DNA from: Azonexus sp.
Lineage (GTDB): Bacteria; Pseudomonadota; Gammaproteobacteria; Burkholderiales; Rhodocyclaceae
Assembly: GCA_017983615.1 (NCBI GenBank)
Contig: JAGOBB010000012.1
Location: forward strand, 1-64,000
Reading direction: 5' to 3'
Length of the DNA stretch: 64,000 nt
Shown here: one piece after another, positions 9,951 through 19,833 of the stretch
Position numbering within the stretch: position 1 is the stretch's first letter
How the letters are laid out: every line of letters starts with the position of its first letter
Notes under the pieces: generated by a model
Told to the model about the DNA's origin: nothing
Database searches by the model: none
What the model saw: only the letters and a program-made list of their open reading frames with translations
Translations under genes and position numbers: made by a program

Positions 9951-12851
9951 TCAGCCGCAGGTGCCCACCGCGCCGCAGGCGGTGCAGAAGTCGCAGCCGT
10001 CCTTGCGGATCATCGTGTGGTTGCCGCACTCGCCGCACAGCTTGCCCTGGGTCGGCAGCACCTTGTTGCTGGTGGTGTCTTCCGGTGCTTCCAGGATGCC
10101 CATCTGCTGCAGCGGGAAGCCGGACTCGTCGAGGATGCCGAGCATGGCGTAGCGGTGGATGATCAGCTGGGCGATGTAGGCAACTGTGGACGGGTAGGTC
10201 TGCTGCTTGCGCGAACCCGGGACGAAGGCCATGAAGTCGCCGAACGGCTCGGAGTAGTCAACCAGCTTGCGCAGCTTCATGCCGATCCACGCCGGGTCGA
10301 GCACGCGCATGTCGAGCGACAGCAGCTTGCACAGGCCGTCGAGGGCGCGCGGGTAGTTGCCGGACAGCCACATCGAGTACGGGCGGGACGAGCCGTCGGG
10401 CAGGGTGATTTCCTTGAGGCCGAGGACGAAGTCTTCGCTGGTCGAGGAGTTGCTGACGTCAACGGTCCAGGACAGGGTGCCGTCGGTGCCGGTCTTCGGC
10501 TCCTTGGTGCTGAACAGGGCGTCCTTGACCGGGGTCGGGCCATCGTGGCCGAGGGCGCCCAGTTGCTCGACACGCCACAGGATGACCTGGGCCATGGCGG
10601 CAACGACGGACGGCATGCGCTTGCGCTCGCCATGCGGGGGCATGGCCATGTCGAAGGCGTCGCCCGGCATCTTGGCCAGCGCTTCCAGCTTCATCTGCAG
10701 CCAGCCGTGGTCCTTGGCGCGCATGTCCATGGACAGGGTCTTGGCGACGGCGCCCAGGCCGCGCGGTTCGGCCGGGCCGTTGGCCCACACTTCGAACGGC
10801 CAGGCGTGGCCTTCCTGCTCGACGTGGCCGACGAACAGGGCGAACTTGCCGATCGGCGAGTCGACCATGTAGGTCCAGCACAGGTTGCCTTCCGGCAGGT
10901 TCGGGCGGCCCGGCCAGCGCAGGCTGGCCAGCACCGGGGCCGGCAGGTGCTTGATTTCAAGACGGCGGTTGGCGTCGGAGATGAAGTCCTGCGGTGCCTT
11001 GGCGTCGGCGACCGTTTCGGTCTTGGCCGGTTCGGCCGAGGTGACGGAAAGCACCGAGCCGAGCACGCTGTTCGGACGGTAGGTGGCCAGACCCTTGAGG
11101 CCGGATTTCCAGGCACTCATGTAGAGGTCCTGGAAGTCGCCGTACGGGTAGTCGGCCGGCACATTGACTGTCTTCGAGATCGAGGTGTCGATGAACGGGG
11201 CGACGGCGGCGACCATGTCGCTGTGCGCCAGGGCGGAGATTTCCAGGGCCGTGACGAAGTAGTCCGGCAGCTTGGAAACGTCGCCGCCGCGGTGCTTGTA
11301 GAGGCGCCAGGCGTAGTCTTCGACCGAGTATTCCTTGATCGTGCCGTCCTGCATGCGCTTCTTGCGGTTGTAGGTCCAGGAGAACGGCGGTTCGATGCCG
11401 TTCGAAGCGTTGTCGGCGAAAGCCAGCGAAATGGTGCCGGTCGGCGCGATGGAGAGCAGGTGCGAGTTGCGCAGGCCGTGCTTGCGGATTTCAGCCTTGA
11501 TATCAGCCGGCAGGCGGGAGGCGAAGTTGCCGCCGGACAGGTAGAGCTCGGCGTTGAACAGCGGGAAGGCGCCGCGTTCCTTGGCCATCTCGACCGAATA
11601 CAGATAGGCGGTGTCGCGCATGAATTCGCTGATGCGGGCGGCCATGGCGCGGGCTTCCGGCTTGTCGTAGCGCAGGCGAAGCATGGCCAGCGCGTCGCCG
11701 AGGCCGGTATAACCCAGGCCGACGCGGCGCTTGTTGGCGGCTTCCTGCTGCTGGCGCTCGAGCGGCCAGTGGGTGGCGTCGAGCACGTTGTCGAGCATGC
11801 GGGTGGAGATGCGGATGACTTCGGCGAAGGCGTCGAAATCGAATTCTGCCTGCTCGGAGAAAGCATCCTTGACGTACAGCGTCAGGTTGATCGAGCCCAG
11901 GCAGCAGCAGCCGTACGGCGGCAGCGGCTGTTCGGCGCAGGGGTTGGTCGCCTCGATCACTTCGCAGTAATTGAGGTTGTTGTCCTTGTTCATCCGGTCG
12001 AGGAACAGGATGCCCGGCTCGGCGTGGTCGTAGGTGGATTTCATCACCTGGTCCCACAGGTCGCGGGCGCGCACCTTGCGGTATACCCACAGGCCGTCGT
12101 CACGCTGGTAGGCGCCGGCAGCGCGCATTTCGCTGTTCGGCTCGGCGCGGTGCAGCAGCTCGACATCACCGTCGGCATCGACGGCTTCCATGAACGGGTC
12201 AGTGACGCCGATCGAGATGTTGAAATTGGTCAGGTCGCCCTTGTCCTTGGCGTGGATGAAGTCCTCGATGTCCGGATGGTCGCAGCGCAGCACGCCCATC
12301 TGGGCGCCGCGGCGGGCGCCGGCCGATTCGACGGTTTCGCAGGAGCGGTCGAAGACGCGCATGTACGACACCGGGCCGGAGGCGCGCGACTGGGTGCCCT
12401 TGACGCGGGCGCCCTGCGGACGGATGGAGGAGAAGTCATAGCCGACGCCGCCACCGCGGCGCATGGTTTCGGCGGCCTGGGCCAGCGCGGTGTAGATGCC
12501 CGGCTTGCCGTCCGTGTTCTCGACGATGGAGTCGCCAACCGGCTGCACGAAGCAGTTGATCAGCGTGGCCTGCAGGTCGGTACCGGCGGCGGAGTTGATG
12601 CGGCCGGCCGGAATGAAACCGTTTTCCTGGGCCCACAGGAACTTGGCTTCCCAGTGGGCGCGGTCAGCATCCTGCTCGACCTGGGCCAGCGCGTAGGCGA
12701 CGCGACGACGCACGTCATGGACGTTGGTTTCCTTGCCCTTGGCGTATTTTTCGATCAGCACTTCGCCGGAAATTTCCTGTTCCGGCAGCGGCGCATACTG
12801 CGGCGGTGCGGGAATATCGGTCAGCGACAACTGCTCGGCGATCTTGCTCAT
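9951..12851 (-). CDS. nrdJ: Adenosylcobalamin-dependent ribonucleoside-diphosphate reductase (class II)
   Basis: This 966-residue enzyme makes deoxyribonucleotides with coenzyme B12 and needs no oxygen. Visible signatures are the active-site Cys region [12 protein letters not shown], the substrate-loop sequence [20 protein letters not shown], and a C-terminal zinc-finger-like CGECGN...CDFCTACG for thioredoxin-type re-reduction. The start ATG follows GAGGAG at 6 bases. Two NrdR boxes lie upstream (12910-12956), so repression by NrdR is expected. No cobalamin riboswitch is evident in the short leader. Confidence 0.95.
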   Translation of the reverse strand: MSKIAEQLSLTDIPAPPQYAPLPEQEISGEVLIEKYAKGKETNVHDVRRRVAYALAQVEQDADRAHWEAKFLWAQENGFIPAGRINSAAGTDLQATLINCFVQPVGDSIVENTDGKPGIYTALAQAAETMRRGGGVGYDFSSIRPQGARVKGTQSRASGPVSYMRVFDRSCETVESAGARRGAQMGVLRCDHPDIEDFIHAKDKGDLTNFNISIGVTDPFMEAVDADGDVELLHRAEPNSEMRAAGAYQRDDGLWVYRKVRARDLWDQVMKSTYDHAEPGILFLDRMNKDNNLNYCEVIEATNPCAEQPLPPYGCCCLGSINLTLYVKDAFSEQAEFDFDAFAEVIRISTRMLDNVLDATHWPLERQQQEAANKRRVGLGYTGLGDALAMLRLRYDKPEARAMAARISEFMRDTAYLYSVEMAKERGAFPLFNAELYLSGGNFASRLPADIKAEIRKHGLRNSHLLSIAPTGTISLAFADNASNGIEPPFSWTYNRKKRMQDGTIKEYSVEDYAWRLYKHRGGDVSKLPDYFVTALEISALAHSDMVAAVAPFIDTSISKTVNVPADYPYGDFQDLYMSAWKSGLKGLATYRPNSVLGSVLSVTSAEPAKTETVADAKAPQDFISDANRRLEIKHLPAPVLASLRWPGRPNLPEGNLCWTYMVDSPIGKFALFVGHVEQEGHAWPFEVWANGPAEPRGLGAVAKTLSMDMRAKDHGWLQMKLEALAKMPGDAFDMAMPPHGERKRMPSVVAAMAQVILWRVEQLGALGHDGPTPVKDALFSTKEPKTGTDGTLSWTVDVSNSSTSEDFVLGLKEITLPDGSSRPYSMWLSGNYPRALDGLCKLLSLDMRVLDPAWIGMKLRKLVDYSEPFGDFMAFVPGSRKQQTYPSTVAYIAQLIIHRYAMLGILDESGFPLQQMGILEAPEDTTSNKVLPTQGKLCGECGNHTMIRKDGCDFCTACGAVGTCG

Positions 12852-12909
12852 CGGTGGCTCCTCATCGATTTGAGATTGTTCGGGTTATTAGTTTTCGAAT
12901 GTTGCAAAG

Positions 12910-12956
12910 CTACTAGATATAGTGGTCGAAGGCAATATCTTGACTAGATACGGTGT
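12910..12956 (-). promoter_or_regulatory. Pair of NrdR boxes upstream of nrdJ
   Basis: CTACTAGATATAGTGG (12910-12925) and TGACTAGATACGGTGT (12941-12956) both resemble the NrdR box ACACWATATATWGTGT. Their centres are 31 bp apart, three helical turns, the classic spacing. Confidence 0.8.
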
Positions 12957-13002
12957 TTGGTGCTTTTGCAATTGGTGACAATGTCATGTCAAAAAAACCC
13001 CG

Positions 13003-13039
13003 AAAAAACAAAGCCCCGGCACCTTTCGGTGGCCGGGGC
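13003..13039 (-). terminator. Intrinsic terminator of ackA
   Basis: GCCCCGGCACC pairs with GGTGGCCGGGGC (one bulge) across a TTTC loop. On the minus strand it is followed by TTTGTTTTTT. Confidence 0.8.
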
Positions 13040-13061
13040 CGGGCAAAAAAATATTTTTGTT

Positions 13062-14243
13062 TCAGAGCGCGAGCAGGGTCTGCGCGTGGTGCGCCATCAT
13101 CCATTCTTCGTTGGTCGGAATGACCAGCACATCGACGCTGCTGGCGCCGGCGCTGATCACGATGTCGTGGCGGGCATTGGCTTCCGGATCGAGGCGGATG
13201 CCCAGCCATTCCGACTGCTCGCAGACGCGGCGACGGACCTCGGCGGCGTGTTCGCCGATGCCGCCGGTGAACACCAGCGCATCGAGGCCGCCGGCCGCGG
13301 CGACCAGCGAGCCGAGCTCGCGGACGATGCGGTAGCAGAACAGATTGACCGCTTCTTCGGCTTCCGGCTTGTCGCTGGCGAGCAAGGTGCGCATGTCCTG
13401 GCTGATGCCGGAGACGCCGAGCAGGCCGGATTCCTTGTAGAGGATGCGGGTCATGTCCTTGACCGACAGGCCCTTGGTTTCCATCAGGTGGAGCACGACG
13501 CCCGGGTCGAGGTTGCCGCAGCGGGTGCCCATCATCAGGCCGTCGATGGTCGAGAAGCCGAGCGTCGTGGCGACGCACTTGCGATTGACCATGGCCGCCA
13601 TGCTGGCGCCGTTGCCAAGGTGGGCGACGACGACGCGGCCGGTGGCGCGGCTGGAATGCTGCGGCAGGGCGCGGGAAATGAATTCGTAGGACAGGCCGTG
13701 GAAGCCGTAGCGCTTGATGCCTTCGGCGGTCAGCGCGCGGGGCAGGCCGAAGACCTGGGCCACTTCCGGCTGGCTGCGATGGAAGGCGGTGTCGAAGCAG
13801 GCGACCTGCGGCACGCTCGGCATCAGCTTTTGCAGCGCGCGGATGCCGGCGACGTTATGCGGCTCGTGCAGCGGGGCGAGCGGGATGAAGCTGGTCAGGT
13901 GTGCGACGACCTGGGCGTCGACGACGGTCGGCTGCGAGTAAAGATCTCCGCCATGGACGACGCGATGGCCGACGGCCACGATCTGCCAGCCGCTCTGGGT
14001 GGCCTGAAACCACTGGAGCAGGGCATCGAAGGCCAGGTCGTGGCTGACCGCCTCGCCGGCGATGGCCTGGTCGGCGATCTTTGCGCCGGCGCGGTCCTTG
14101 GCGACCATTCTGGTGGCGTTGGTGCCGATGCCGTCGATCTGGCCGGAGACTTCGGCCTCGGGGGAAATCGGGTGGGCGAGCGGGAAAAGGGCGAACTTGA
14201 TCGAGGACGATCCGGCGTTGATCGTCAGGATGCCTTGCTGCAT
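13062..14243 (-). CDS. ackA: Acetate kinase
   Basis: This 393-residue ASKHA-fold enzyme interconverts acetate + ATP and acetyl phosphate. The N-terminal signature ILTINAGSSSIKFALF, the mid-region HRVVHGGDLYS and GFHGLSYEFI, and DALVFTGGIGEHA near the C-terminus are all present. I start it at the ATG at 14243, which overlaps nothing but sits 1 bp from the upstream stop; a TTG five codons earlier is an alternative. It is translationally close to the MaoC-Pta fusion gene, giving an acetyl-CoA/acetyl phosphate/acetate pathway. A terminator follows. Confidence 0.94.
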   Translation of the reverse strand: MQQGILTINAGSSSIKFALFPLAHPISPEAEVSGQIDGIGTNATRMVAKDRAGAKIADQAIAGEAVSHDLAFDALLQWFQATQSGWQIVAVGHRVVHGGDLYSQPTVVDAQVVAHLTSFIPLAPLHEPHNVAGIRALQKLMPSVPQVACFDTAFHRSQPEVAQVFGLPRALTAEGIKRYGFHGLSYEFISRALPQHSSRATGRVVVAHLGNGASMAAMVNRKCVATTLGFSTIDGLMMGTRCGNLDPGVVLHLMETKGLSVKDMTRILYKESGLLGVSGISQDMRTLLASDKPEAEEAVNLFCYRIVRELGSLVAAAGGLDALVFTGGIGEHAAEVRRRVCEQSEWLGIRLDPEANARHDIVISAGASSVDVLVIPTNEEWMMAHHAQTLLAL

Positions 14244-14244
14244 G

Positions 14245-15663
14245 TCAGGTGGTTCCAATCTTGCGGTTGTGATGGGCGACCAGCGCGGCGATGACGCAGG
14301 AAGCAGTACGGGTTTCGGCGCTGTCGGCGCGGCTGGTCAGCACGATGGGCACCTTGGTGCCGAGCACGATGCCGGCGGTCAGCGCATTGGCCAGATACTC
14401 CAATTGCTTGGCGACCATGTTGCCTGATTCGAGATCGGGCACGACGAGGATTTCGGCATGGCCGGCGACGGCAGACTTGATGCCCTTGGTCTTGGCGGCG
14501 ACGATGGAAACCGCGTTGTCGAAGGCCAGCGGGCCGTCGAGGATGCCGCCCTTGATCTGGCCGCGGTCGGCCATCTTGCACAGCGCGGCGGCGTCGAGCG
14601 TGGACTGGATTTTCGGATTGACCGTCTCGACCGCCGAGAGGATCGCCACCTTGGGTTCGGGGATGCCGATGATGTGGGCGAGGTCGATGGCGTTCTGGAT
14701 GATGTCGACCTTGTCTTCCAGCGTCGGGGCGATGTTGATCGCCGCGTCGGTGATCAGCAGTGGCCGGTGGTAGGTCGGCACGTCCATCAGGAAGACGTGG
14801 CTGATCCGGCGGCTGGTGCGCAGGCCGTTGGCGCGGGCGACGACTTCGCCCATCAGCTCGTCGGTGTGCAGGCTGCCCTTCATCAACGCCTCGGCGTCGC
14901 CGGTGCGGACCAGCGAGACAGCCAGCGCGGCCGAGTCGTGGCTGTGCGCGGCATGGACGATGCGGATGCCGGAGAGATCGATGCCGAATTCCTCGGCGAC
15001 GGCGCGGATCTTGTTTTCCGGGCCGACCAGGATGGGCTCGATGATGCCGGCCTGGAAGGCCATGACCGGGCCTTTGAGCGATTCCTCATCGCACGGGTGG
15101 GCGACAGCGGTGGGGATCGGCTCCAGCCCGCGGACGCGCTCCAGCAGATGCACGTAGCGTTCGTGCTTGTCGTCGATGCGGATTTCCGGCATGTGCACTT
15201 CCTGCAGCCGGGAGACTTTTTCGTTCGGGGCCAGCACTTCGGCGGTGCCGCGCACGACCTGCAGGCCTTCCTGGTTGGTGCACACGCAGTCGAAGATGAC
15301 GTGCTGGTTGTGGTCGAATTTTTGCCGGGCGGTGACCGTGATGGCGATGGTGTCGCCGATGGTCACCGGGCGGGCGAAGTGCAGGCTCTGATCGACCAGG
15401 ATGGTGCCCGGGCCGGGGAACTGCGTGCCGAGTACGGTCGAGATCAGCGAGCCGCTCCACATGCCGTGGGCGATCACTTCGCGGAACATGCCGCTTTCGG
15501 AGTAGCCGGGGTCGACGACGGCGGGATTGACGTCGCCGGTCAGGATGGCGAACAGCTTCACATCCTCGGGCATCAGTGTGCGGGTCAGGCTGGCCGAGTC
15601 GCCGACCTTGATTTCGTCGAAAGTCTTGTTGACCAGGTAGCGTTGTTCGGAAGGGTGGTTCAT
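14245..15663 (-). CDS. Bifunctional enoyl-CoA hydratase (MaoC-like)/phosphate acetyltransferase
   Basis: This 472-residue fusion has a MaoC-like hot-dog domain at residues 1-145 (NKTFDEIKVGD, FAILTGDVNPAVVD, AHGMWSGSLISTVLG). A PTA/PTB phosphotransacylase domain follows at about 160-470 (CDEESLKGPVMAFQAG, GGILDGPLAFDNAVS). The C-terminal half would convert acyl-CoA to acyl phosphate for AckA. The hydratase half could act on (R)-3-hydroxyacyl-CoA and so touch PHA metabolism (phaC is in this window); that link is inference. The fusion is known in beta- and gammaproteobacteria. Confidence 0.9.
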   Translation of the reverse strand: MNHPSEQRYLVNKTFDEIKVGDSASLTRTLMPEDVKLFAILTGDVNPAVVDPGYSESGMFREVIAHGMWSGSLISTVLGTQFPGPGTILVDQSLHFARPVTIGDTIAITVTARQKFDHNQHVIFDCVCTNQEGLQVVRGTAEVLAPNEKVSRLQEVHMPEIRIDDKHERYVHLLERVRGLEPIPTAVAHPCDEESLKGPVMAFQAGIIEPILVGPENKIRAVAEEFGIDLSGIRIVHAAHSHDSAALAVSLVRTGDAEALMKGSLHTDELMGEVVARANGLRTSRRISHVFLMDVPTYHRPLLITDAAINIAPTLEDKVDIIQNAIDLAHIIGIPEPKVAILSAVETVNPKIQSTLDAAALCKMADRGQIKGGILDGPLAFDNAVSIVAAKTKGIKSAVAGHAEILVVPDLESGNMVAKQLEYLANALTAGIVLGTKVPIVLTSRADSAETRTASCVIAALVAHHNRKIGTT

Positions 15664-15745
15664 GACTGCTTGCTCCGGTGGATCTGCCTTGCAGCTAGTA
15701 TAGGTTGCTGCGGTGCAGCAAACAATATGGGCGGGGTGTGTGTCC

Positions 15746-16228
15746 TCATGTCCGGCGGACGCGACGGCGTTCGTGGCTGATCAGCGGCGAGGGCGTGTCG
15801 ACCTCCAGGCCGGGGTGGCGCTGCTGCAACTGGTCGATCACCCACTGGTTGGCTTCGTAGGTGAATTCGCGGGCCTCCAGCGGGGCGCCGGTCAGCGCCT
15901 CGGCGAACAGCGCGACGGCGGCCGAACGGCTGACGCCGTACTCGCAATGGACCATCAGCGTGATTTCGAAGGGGGCGGCGTGCAACTCGGCAATGAAGGC
16001 GCTGATCCGTGCCGCCATGTGGTGGTCGAACAGGCCGGGGATGATCGGCTGGTATTCATCGGCCGGCACGGCATCGAAGAAGGCGAGGCGCAGCACGTGG
16101 CGGAACAGCGGGTCGAGCTTGGCCTCCGGCGTCGTCGGGTCGGTGATCGAAATGACCGCCATGTAGGGCGAGCCGCGCAGCTGTTCGGCCAGCTTGCGTG
16201 AGGTGTACTGGACTTGGCTGATGGTCAT
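15746..16228 (-). CDS. Dual-specificity/PTP-like protein phosphatase
   Basis: This 160-residue protein carries the Cys-phosphatase P-loop HCX5R as VHCEYGVSRSAAV near residue 95. An upstream conserved-type Asp is in the ITDPTTPEAK or FFDAV loop. Small PTP-loop proteins with few other features include dual-specificity phosphatases and phage phosphatases. It starts 4 bp after a kinase-like gene on the same strand, so the two are probably co-expressed and may act on the same targets. The physiological substrate is unknown. Confidence 0.7.
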   Translation of the reverse strand: MTISQVQYTSRKLAEQLRGSPYMAVISITDPTTPEAKLDPLFRHVLRLAFFDAVPADEYQPIIPGLFDHHMAARISAFIAELHAAPFEITLMVHCEYGVSRSAAVALFAEALTGAPLEAREFTYEANQWVIDQLQQRHPGLEVDTPSPLISHERRRVRRT

Positions 16229-16232
16229 GGCG

Positions 16233-16808
16233 TCATTCCATGAAGACCGGGTCGGAGAAGACGAGGGTGCCGTCCTTGCGCATCATCAGGTTGTCGGCCT
16301 TGATCAGGTCGGGCAGGGCGCCGTAGTCGCCGGAAAAGACTTCCAGCGCCTTGAGCGATTGCTGCACGGCATCGCTCCAGCCCATCGGCGTTACCGTCAG
16401 GTGGTGCAGGGCGATGCGGCCCATGTCCTGGGCCAGGTTGCGCCACATCAGGCAGGCGTCGAAATAGGAAGTGGATAGCTTGGTCGCCACCTCGGCCGCT
16501 TCGCCCGAGCCGGGCAGCGGATACAGGCGCTCGACCTCGACGATGTGGAAGGGATAGCCGCGGCTGGAGCGGCCGGCCGTGCCATGGTCGGCAAAAACTA
16601 CTGGAAAATGCCGGCCGGTCGGGCGGTCGTCGGCGGTGTAGTAGGCGTAGTCGGTCGGCGAAGAGAGCACCTTGTAGACGCGCTCCTGGCCATCGACGGT
16701 GTCGGCTTCGAGGACGATGGTGCTCTCGCCCCGGCCGATTTCCGGGCGACCGCGCAGCAGCGGGTGATCCGGCACGGGGTCGGGAAGGAGTCCGTTTGCT
16801 TCAGCCAT
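16233..16808 (-). CDS. Divergent protein-kinase-like protein
   Basis: This 191-residue protein is not in a family I can name. A glycine-loop-like GRGESTIVLEAD (about residue 25) is followed by a VAIK-like Lys in RVYKVL. The C-terminal DLIKADNLMMRKDGTLVFSD looks like a shortened catalytic loop (K..N) and metal-binding Asp of a eukaryote-like kinase, with DFG replaced by SDP. The HRD spacing is not canonical, so activity is doubtful. Together with the adjacent phosphatase it forms a compact kinase/phosphatase-like pair that may derive from a phage. The start ATG follows GGAGA. Confidence 0.55.
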   Translation of the reverse strand: MAEANGLLPDPVPDHPLLRGRPEIGRGESTIVLEADTVDGQERVYKVLSSPTDYAYYTADDRPTGRHFPVVFADHGTAGRSSRGYPFHIVEVERLYPLPGSGEAAEVATKLSTSYFDACLMWRNLAQDMGRIALHHLTVTPMGWSDAVQQSLKALEVFSGDYGALPDLIKADNLMMRKDGTLVFSDPVFME

Positions 16809-16851
16809 GGGTGTCTCCGCGATCGGTTACGGCGGGCAGGCGGCCCGCCGC

Positions 16852-16893
16852 AATTCGATTTTGGCCTTTTTTTGGGGCCGACCGTAGCATTTG
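16852..16893 (-). repeat. Dispersed repeat copy 5, intergenic
   Basis: The reverse complement reads CAAATGCTACGGTCGGCCCC, then A-runs and GGCCAAAATCGAATT. It is almost exactly consensus and lies between fabI and the kinase-like gene. Confidence 0.88.
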
Positions 16894-16898
16894 TTGCC

Positions 16899-17708
16899 TC
16901 AGGCGACGATATGGGCACCTGCGTCGACGTAGATCGTCTGGCCGGTCATCCCGGACGAACCCGACGTACACAGGAAGGCGGTCAGGGCGCCGACTTCCTC
17001 GATGGTCACGGTGCGACCGAGCGGCGCCTTGACGGCGTCGGCTTCGAGCAGGTTGTTGAAGTTGGCAATGCCGGAAGCGGCGCGGGTCATGATCGGGCCG
17101 GGCGACACGGCGAAGACGCGGATGCCCTTGGGGCCCAGGTCGTAGGCCATGTAGCGGACGGCCGACTCAAGCGCCGCCTTGATGATGCCCATGACGCCAT
17201 AGTTGCGGACGACGCGCTCGGCGCCCAGGTAGGACATGGTAATCAGCGAGCCGCCGTGGGCCATCAACGGCTCCAGGGCCTTGGCCATGCGCAGGAAGCT
17301 GTGGCAGGAGACGTTCATGGCCGAATCGAAGCCGGCTTCGGTGGCGTCGATGACGCGGCCGTGCAGGTCGTCGGCATTGCAGAAGGCCATCGAGTGGATG
17401 GCGAAGTCGATTTCGCCGAAGGTTTCGCCGCACTGGGCGATAACGCCTTCGAGGCTGCCTTCCTCGGCCACGTCGAGCTTGAGGAAAAGCTTGGCGCCCA
17501 GCGCTTCGGCCAGCGGCTGGGTGTATTTGGCGGTCTTGTCGTTCTGGTAGGTGATGGCGATTTCACCGCCGAGTGCGACGATGGCCTTGGCGACGGCGAA
17601 GGCGATGGACTTGTCATTGGCGATACCGGTCACCAGACCTTTCTTGCCAGCCAGGGGGAGGGCCATGTTCATGCCGCCGGTGACGGCGGGGTCGTTAATC
17701 GTGTTCAT
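16899..17708 (-). CDS. fabI: Enoyl-[acyl-carrier-protein] reductase (NADH)
   Basis: This 269-residue SDR enzyme does the last step of each fatty-acid elongation cycle. It shows the FabI-type GKKGLVTGIANDKSIA nucleotide loop, HSMAFCNADDL, and the active site Y-X6-K as NYGVMGIIK. C-terminal TRAASGI and GQTIYVDAG are typical. The start at 17708 has GGAAGG 9 bases upstream; ATGs at 17717 and 17666 are alternatives, the last giving the usual family N-terminus MALPLAGKKG. It stands alone, divergent from hoxF. Confidence 0.92.
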   Translation of the reverse strand: MNTINDPAVTGGMNMALPLAGKKGLVTGIANDKSIAFAVAKAIVALGGEIAITYQNDKTAKYTQPLAEALGAKLFLKLDVAEEGSLEGVIAQCGETFGEIDFAIHSMAFCNADDLHGRVIDATEAGFDSAMNVSCHSFLRMAKALEPLMAHGGSLITMSYLGAERVVRNYGVMGIIKAALESAVRYMAYDLGPKGIRVFAVSPGPIMTRAASGIANFNNLLEADAVKAPLGRTVTIEEVGALTAFLCTSGSSGMTGQTIYVDAGAHIVA

Positions 17709-17934
17709 GCTGTTCATCCTTCCAATACGGTTTCGGGGCTGTTGCGCCGCATCAATCCATTCTTTGTTTGCAGATTTGGCGGCCTGTGTTTGATGCTGTA
17801 GTGCAGCAACATTCTGGCACAGCGGCATTACGAATTGTTGAACGCCAGGAGCCTTCAATTTGATCTGGGACAAAAAACCGTCATCTGGCAGTGCTAGTCT
17901 GTCTCATGTCATACGCAGTTTTCGGGAGGTTGTC

Positions 17935-19833
17935 GTGGCAATGAACGAAATGCATGCCGAAGCGGTGGCCGGTGTCGTCGATCGGGTGGTTGCCCGCCAT
18001 CGGCGCGACCCGTCGAACATGGTGCAGATCCTGCGCGAAATCCAGGAAACCTGCGACTGGATATCCCCGGAGGCGATCGACCGCCTGCAGGAAGTCCTCG
18101 GCGTGCCGCGTACCAAGATCGAAGGCGTCGCCGGTTTCTATGCCTTCTTCTACACCGCGCCGCGCGGCAAGTACCGGGTGCTGTTCTCGGACAACATCAC
18201 CGACCGCATGCTCGGCAGCAAGGCGCTGATGGATCGCCTGTGCAACAACCTGTGGGTCGAACGCGGCAAGGTCTCCGAAGACGGCCTGGTCAGCGTCGCC
18301 CAGACGGCGTGCACCGGCATGTGCGATCAGGGGCCGGCCATGCTGGTCAACAACTACGCCATTGCCGGGCTGACCGCCGAGCGCATCGACCAGATCGCCG
18401 AACTGATCCGCGGCAAGGTGCCGCTGGCCGAATGGCCGCCCGAGTATTTCAAGGTCGCCGACAACATCCGGCGGGCCGACATCCTGCTCGGCAGCGACCT
18501 GACGCCGGGCGATGCACTGCGCGCCGCCCGGGCGCGGACGCCTAGCGACGGCCTGCATTCATCGAACATGCGTTCCTGGCGCGAAGGCCTGCCCAGCGGC
18601 ATCGGCGGTCCGGCCGCCATGCTCGACGAAATGAAGCGCGCCAACCTGCGCGGCCGTGGCGGCGCCGGCTTCACCACCGCGCTGAAATGGGAAGCCTGCC
18701 GCAACGCCCACCTCAAGGCCGGGCACCAGCGCATCGTCGTCTGCAATGCCGACGAAGGCGAACCGGGCACCTTCAAGGACCGCGTGCTGCTGGCCAGCTT
18801 CCCCGATCTGGTCTTTGAGGGCATGACGGTGGCTGCCTATGCGGTCGGCGCGACCAAGGGCTTTGTCTATCTGCGCGGCGAATACCGCTACCTGCTCGAT
18901 CACCTGAACGCCGTGCTGGCCCATCGCCGGCGAGAGAAGCTGCTGGGCAAGGACATCCTCGGCATTCCGGGGGCGGATTTCGACATCGAGATCCACCTCG
19001 GCGCTGGCGCCTACGTCTGCGGCGAGGAATCGGCGCTGATCGAGTCGCTCGAAGGCAAACGCGGCACGCCGCGCAACCGGCCGCCTTTCCCGGTGACCAA
19101 CGGCTATCTCGACCAGCCGACCATCGTCAATAACGTCGAGACCTTCGCTGCCGCCGCGATGATCGCGCTGAACGGCGGCGAGTGGTACGCCGGCATCGGC
19201 ACCAGGCAGTCGGCCGGCACCAAGATCCTGTCGGTGTCCGGCGATTGCGCCCGGCCGGGCATCTACGAATACCCGTTCGGCGTCAGCATCCGCCAGGTGC
19301 TCGAAGACTGCGGCGCGACCGACACCCAGGCCGTGCAGGTCAGCGGGCCGTCCGGCATTTGCGTCGCCGAGAACGAGTTCGACCGCATCATCGGCTTCGA
19401 AGACATCCCGACCGCCGGCGCCTTCACCATCTTCAACAAGACCCGCGACATGTTCCAGGTGGCGCGCAACTACGTGCATTTCTTCCAGCACGAGAGCTGC
19501 GGTTTCTGCACGCCGTGCCGGGTCGGCACCTCGCTGCTGCGCAACCTGATGGACAAGCTGCACCACGGCGCAGGTTCGCCCTACGACTTCGCCGAGATCG
19601 AAAAACTCAACCAGCTGCTGCAATCGATGAGCCATTGCGGCCTCGGCCATACCGCCTGCAATCCGGTGCTCGACACCATCGCCAAGTTCCGGCCCTATTA
19701 CGACAAGCGGATGATGCAGCAGGACTACACGCCGGCCTTCGATCTCGACCGCGCGCTGGGCGCGGCCCGGCAGATGACCGGGCGCGACGATGCGGCCGCC
19801 CATCTGGCCACGGAAAACGGAGGCAAAGCATGA
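17935..19833 (+). CDS. hoxF: NAD-reducing hydrogenase diaphorase subunit HoxF
   Basis: This ~632-residue fusion of NuoE-like (about 1-160) and NuoF-like (about 190-600) domains binds FMN and NAD. The NuoF part shows RGRGGAGFTTALKW, CNADEGEPGTFKDR and the [4Fe-4S] ligands ESCGFCTPCRVGT plus a later Cys in GHTACNP. The NuoE part keeps ACTGMC but lacks the first CX4C pair, so its [2Fe-2S] cluster is probably lost. I use GTG at 17935, 5 bases after GGGAGG; ATG at 17941 is the alternative. It is first in a hoxFUYHW operon, and its stop overlaps the hoxU start. Confidence 0.92.
   Translation: MAMNEMHAEAVAGVVDRVVARHRRDPSNMVQILREIQETCDWISPEAIDRLQEVLGVPRTKIEGVAGFYAFFYTAPRGKYRVLFSDNITDRMLGSKALMDRLCNNLWVERGKVSEDGLVSVAQTACTGMCDQGPAMLVNNYAIAGLTAERIDQIAELIRGKVPLAEWPPEYFKVADNIRRADILLGSDLTPGDALRAARARTPSDGLHSSNMRSWREGLPSGIGGPAAMLDEMKRANLRGRGGAGFTTALKWEACRNAHLKAGHQRIVVCNADEGEPGTFKDRVLLASFPDLVFEGMTVAAYAVGATKGFVYLRGEYRYLLDHLNAVLAHRRREKLLGKDILGIPGADFDIEIHLGAGAYVCGEESALIESLEGKRGTPRNRPPFPVTNGYLDQPTIVNNVETFAAAAMIALNGGEWYAGIGTRQSAGTKILSVSGDCARPGIYEYPFGVSIRQVLEDCGATDTQAVQVSGPSGICVAENEFDRIIGFEDIPTAGAFTIFNKTRDMFQVARNYVHFFQHESCGFCTPCRVGTSLLRNLMDKLHHGAGSPYDFAEIEKLNQLLQSMSHCGLGHTACNPVLDTIAKFRPYYDKRMMQQDYTPAFDLDRALGAARQMTGRDDAAAHLATENGGKA

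Noticed and set aside
12852-13002. Possible cobalamin riboswitch ahead of the B12-dependent nrdJ
   Set aside because: The leader is short, and no B12-box-like sequence or multi-stem fold is visible; the NrdR boxes explain the region.
17843-17880. Possible FNR site TTGATCTGGGACAA ahead of hoxF
   Set aside because: The second half-site has two mismatches to ATCAA, and without position data it is too weak to list.
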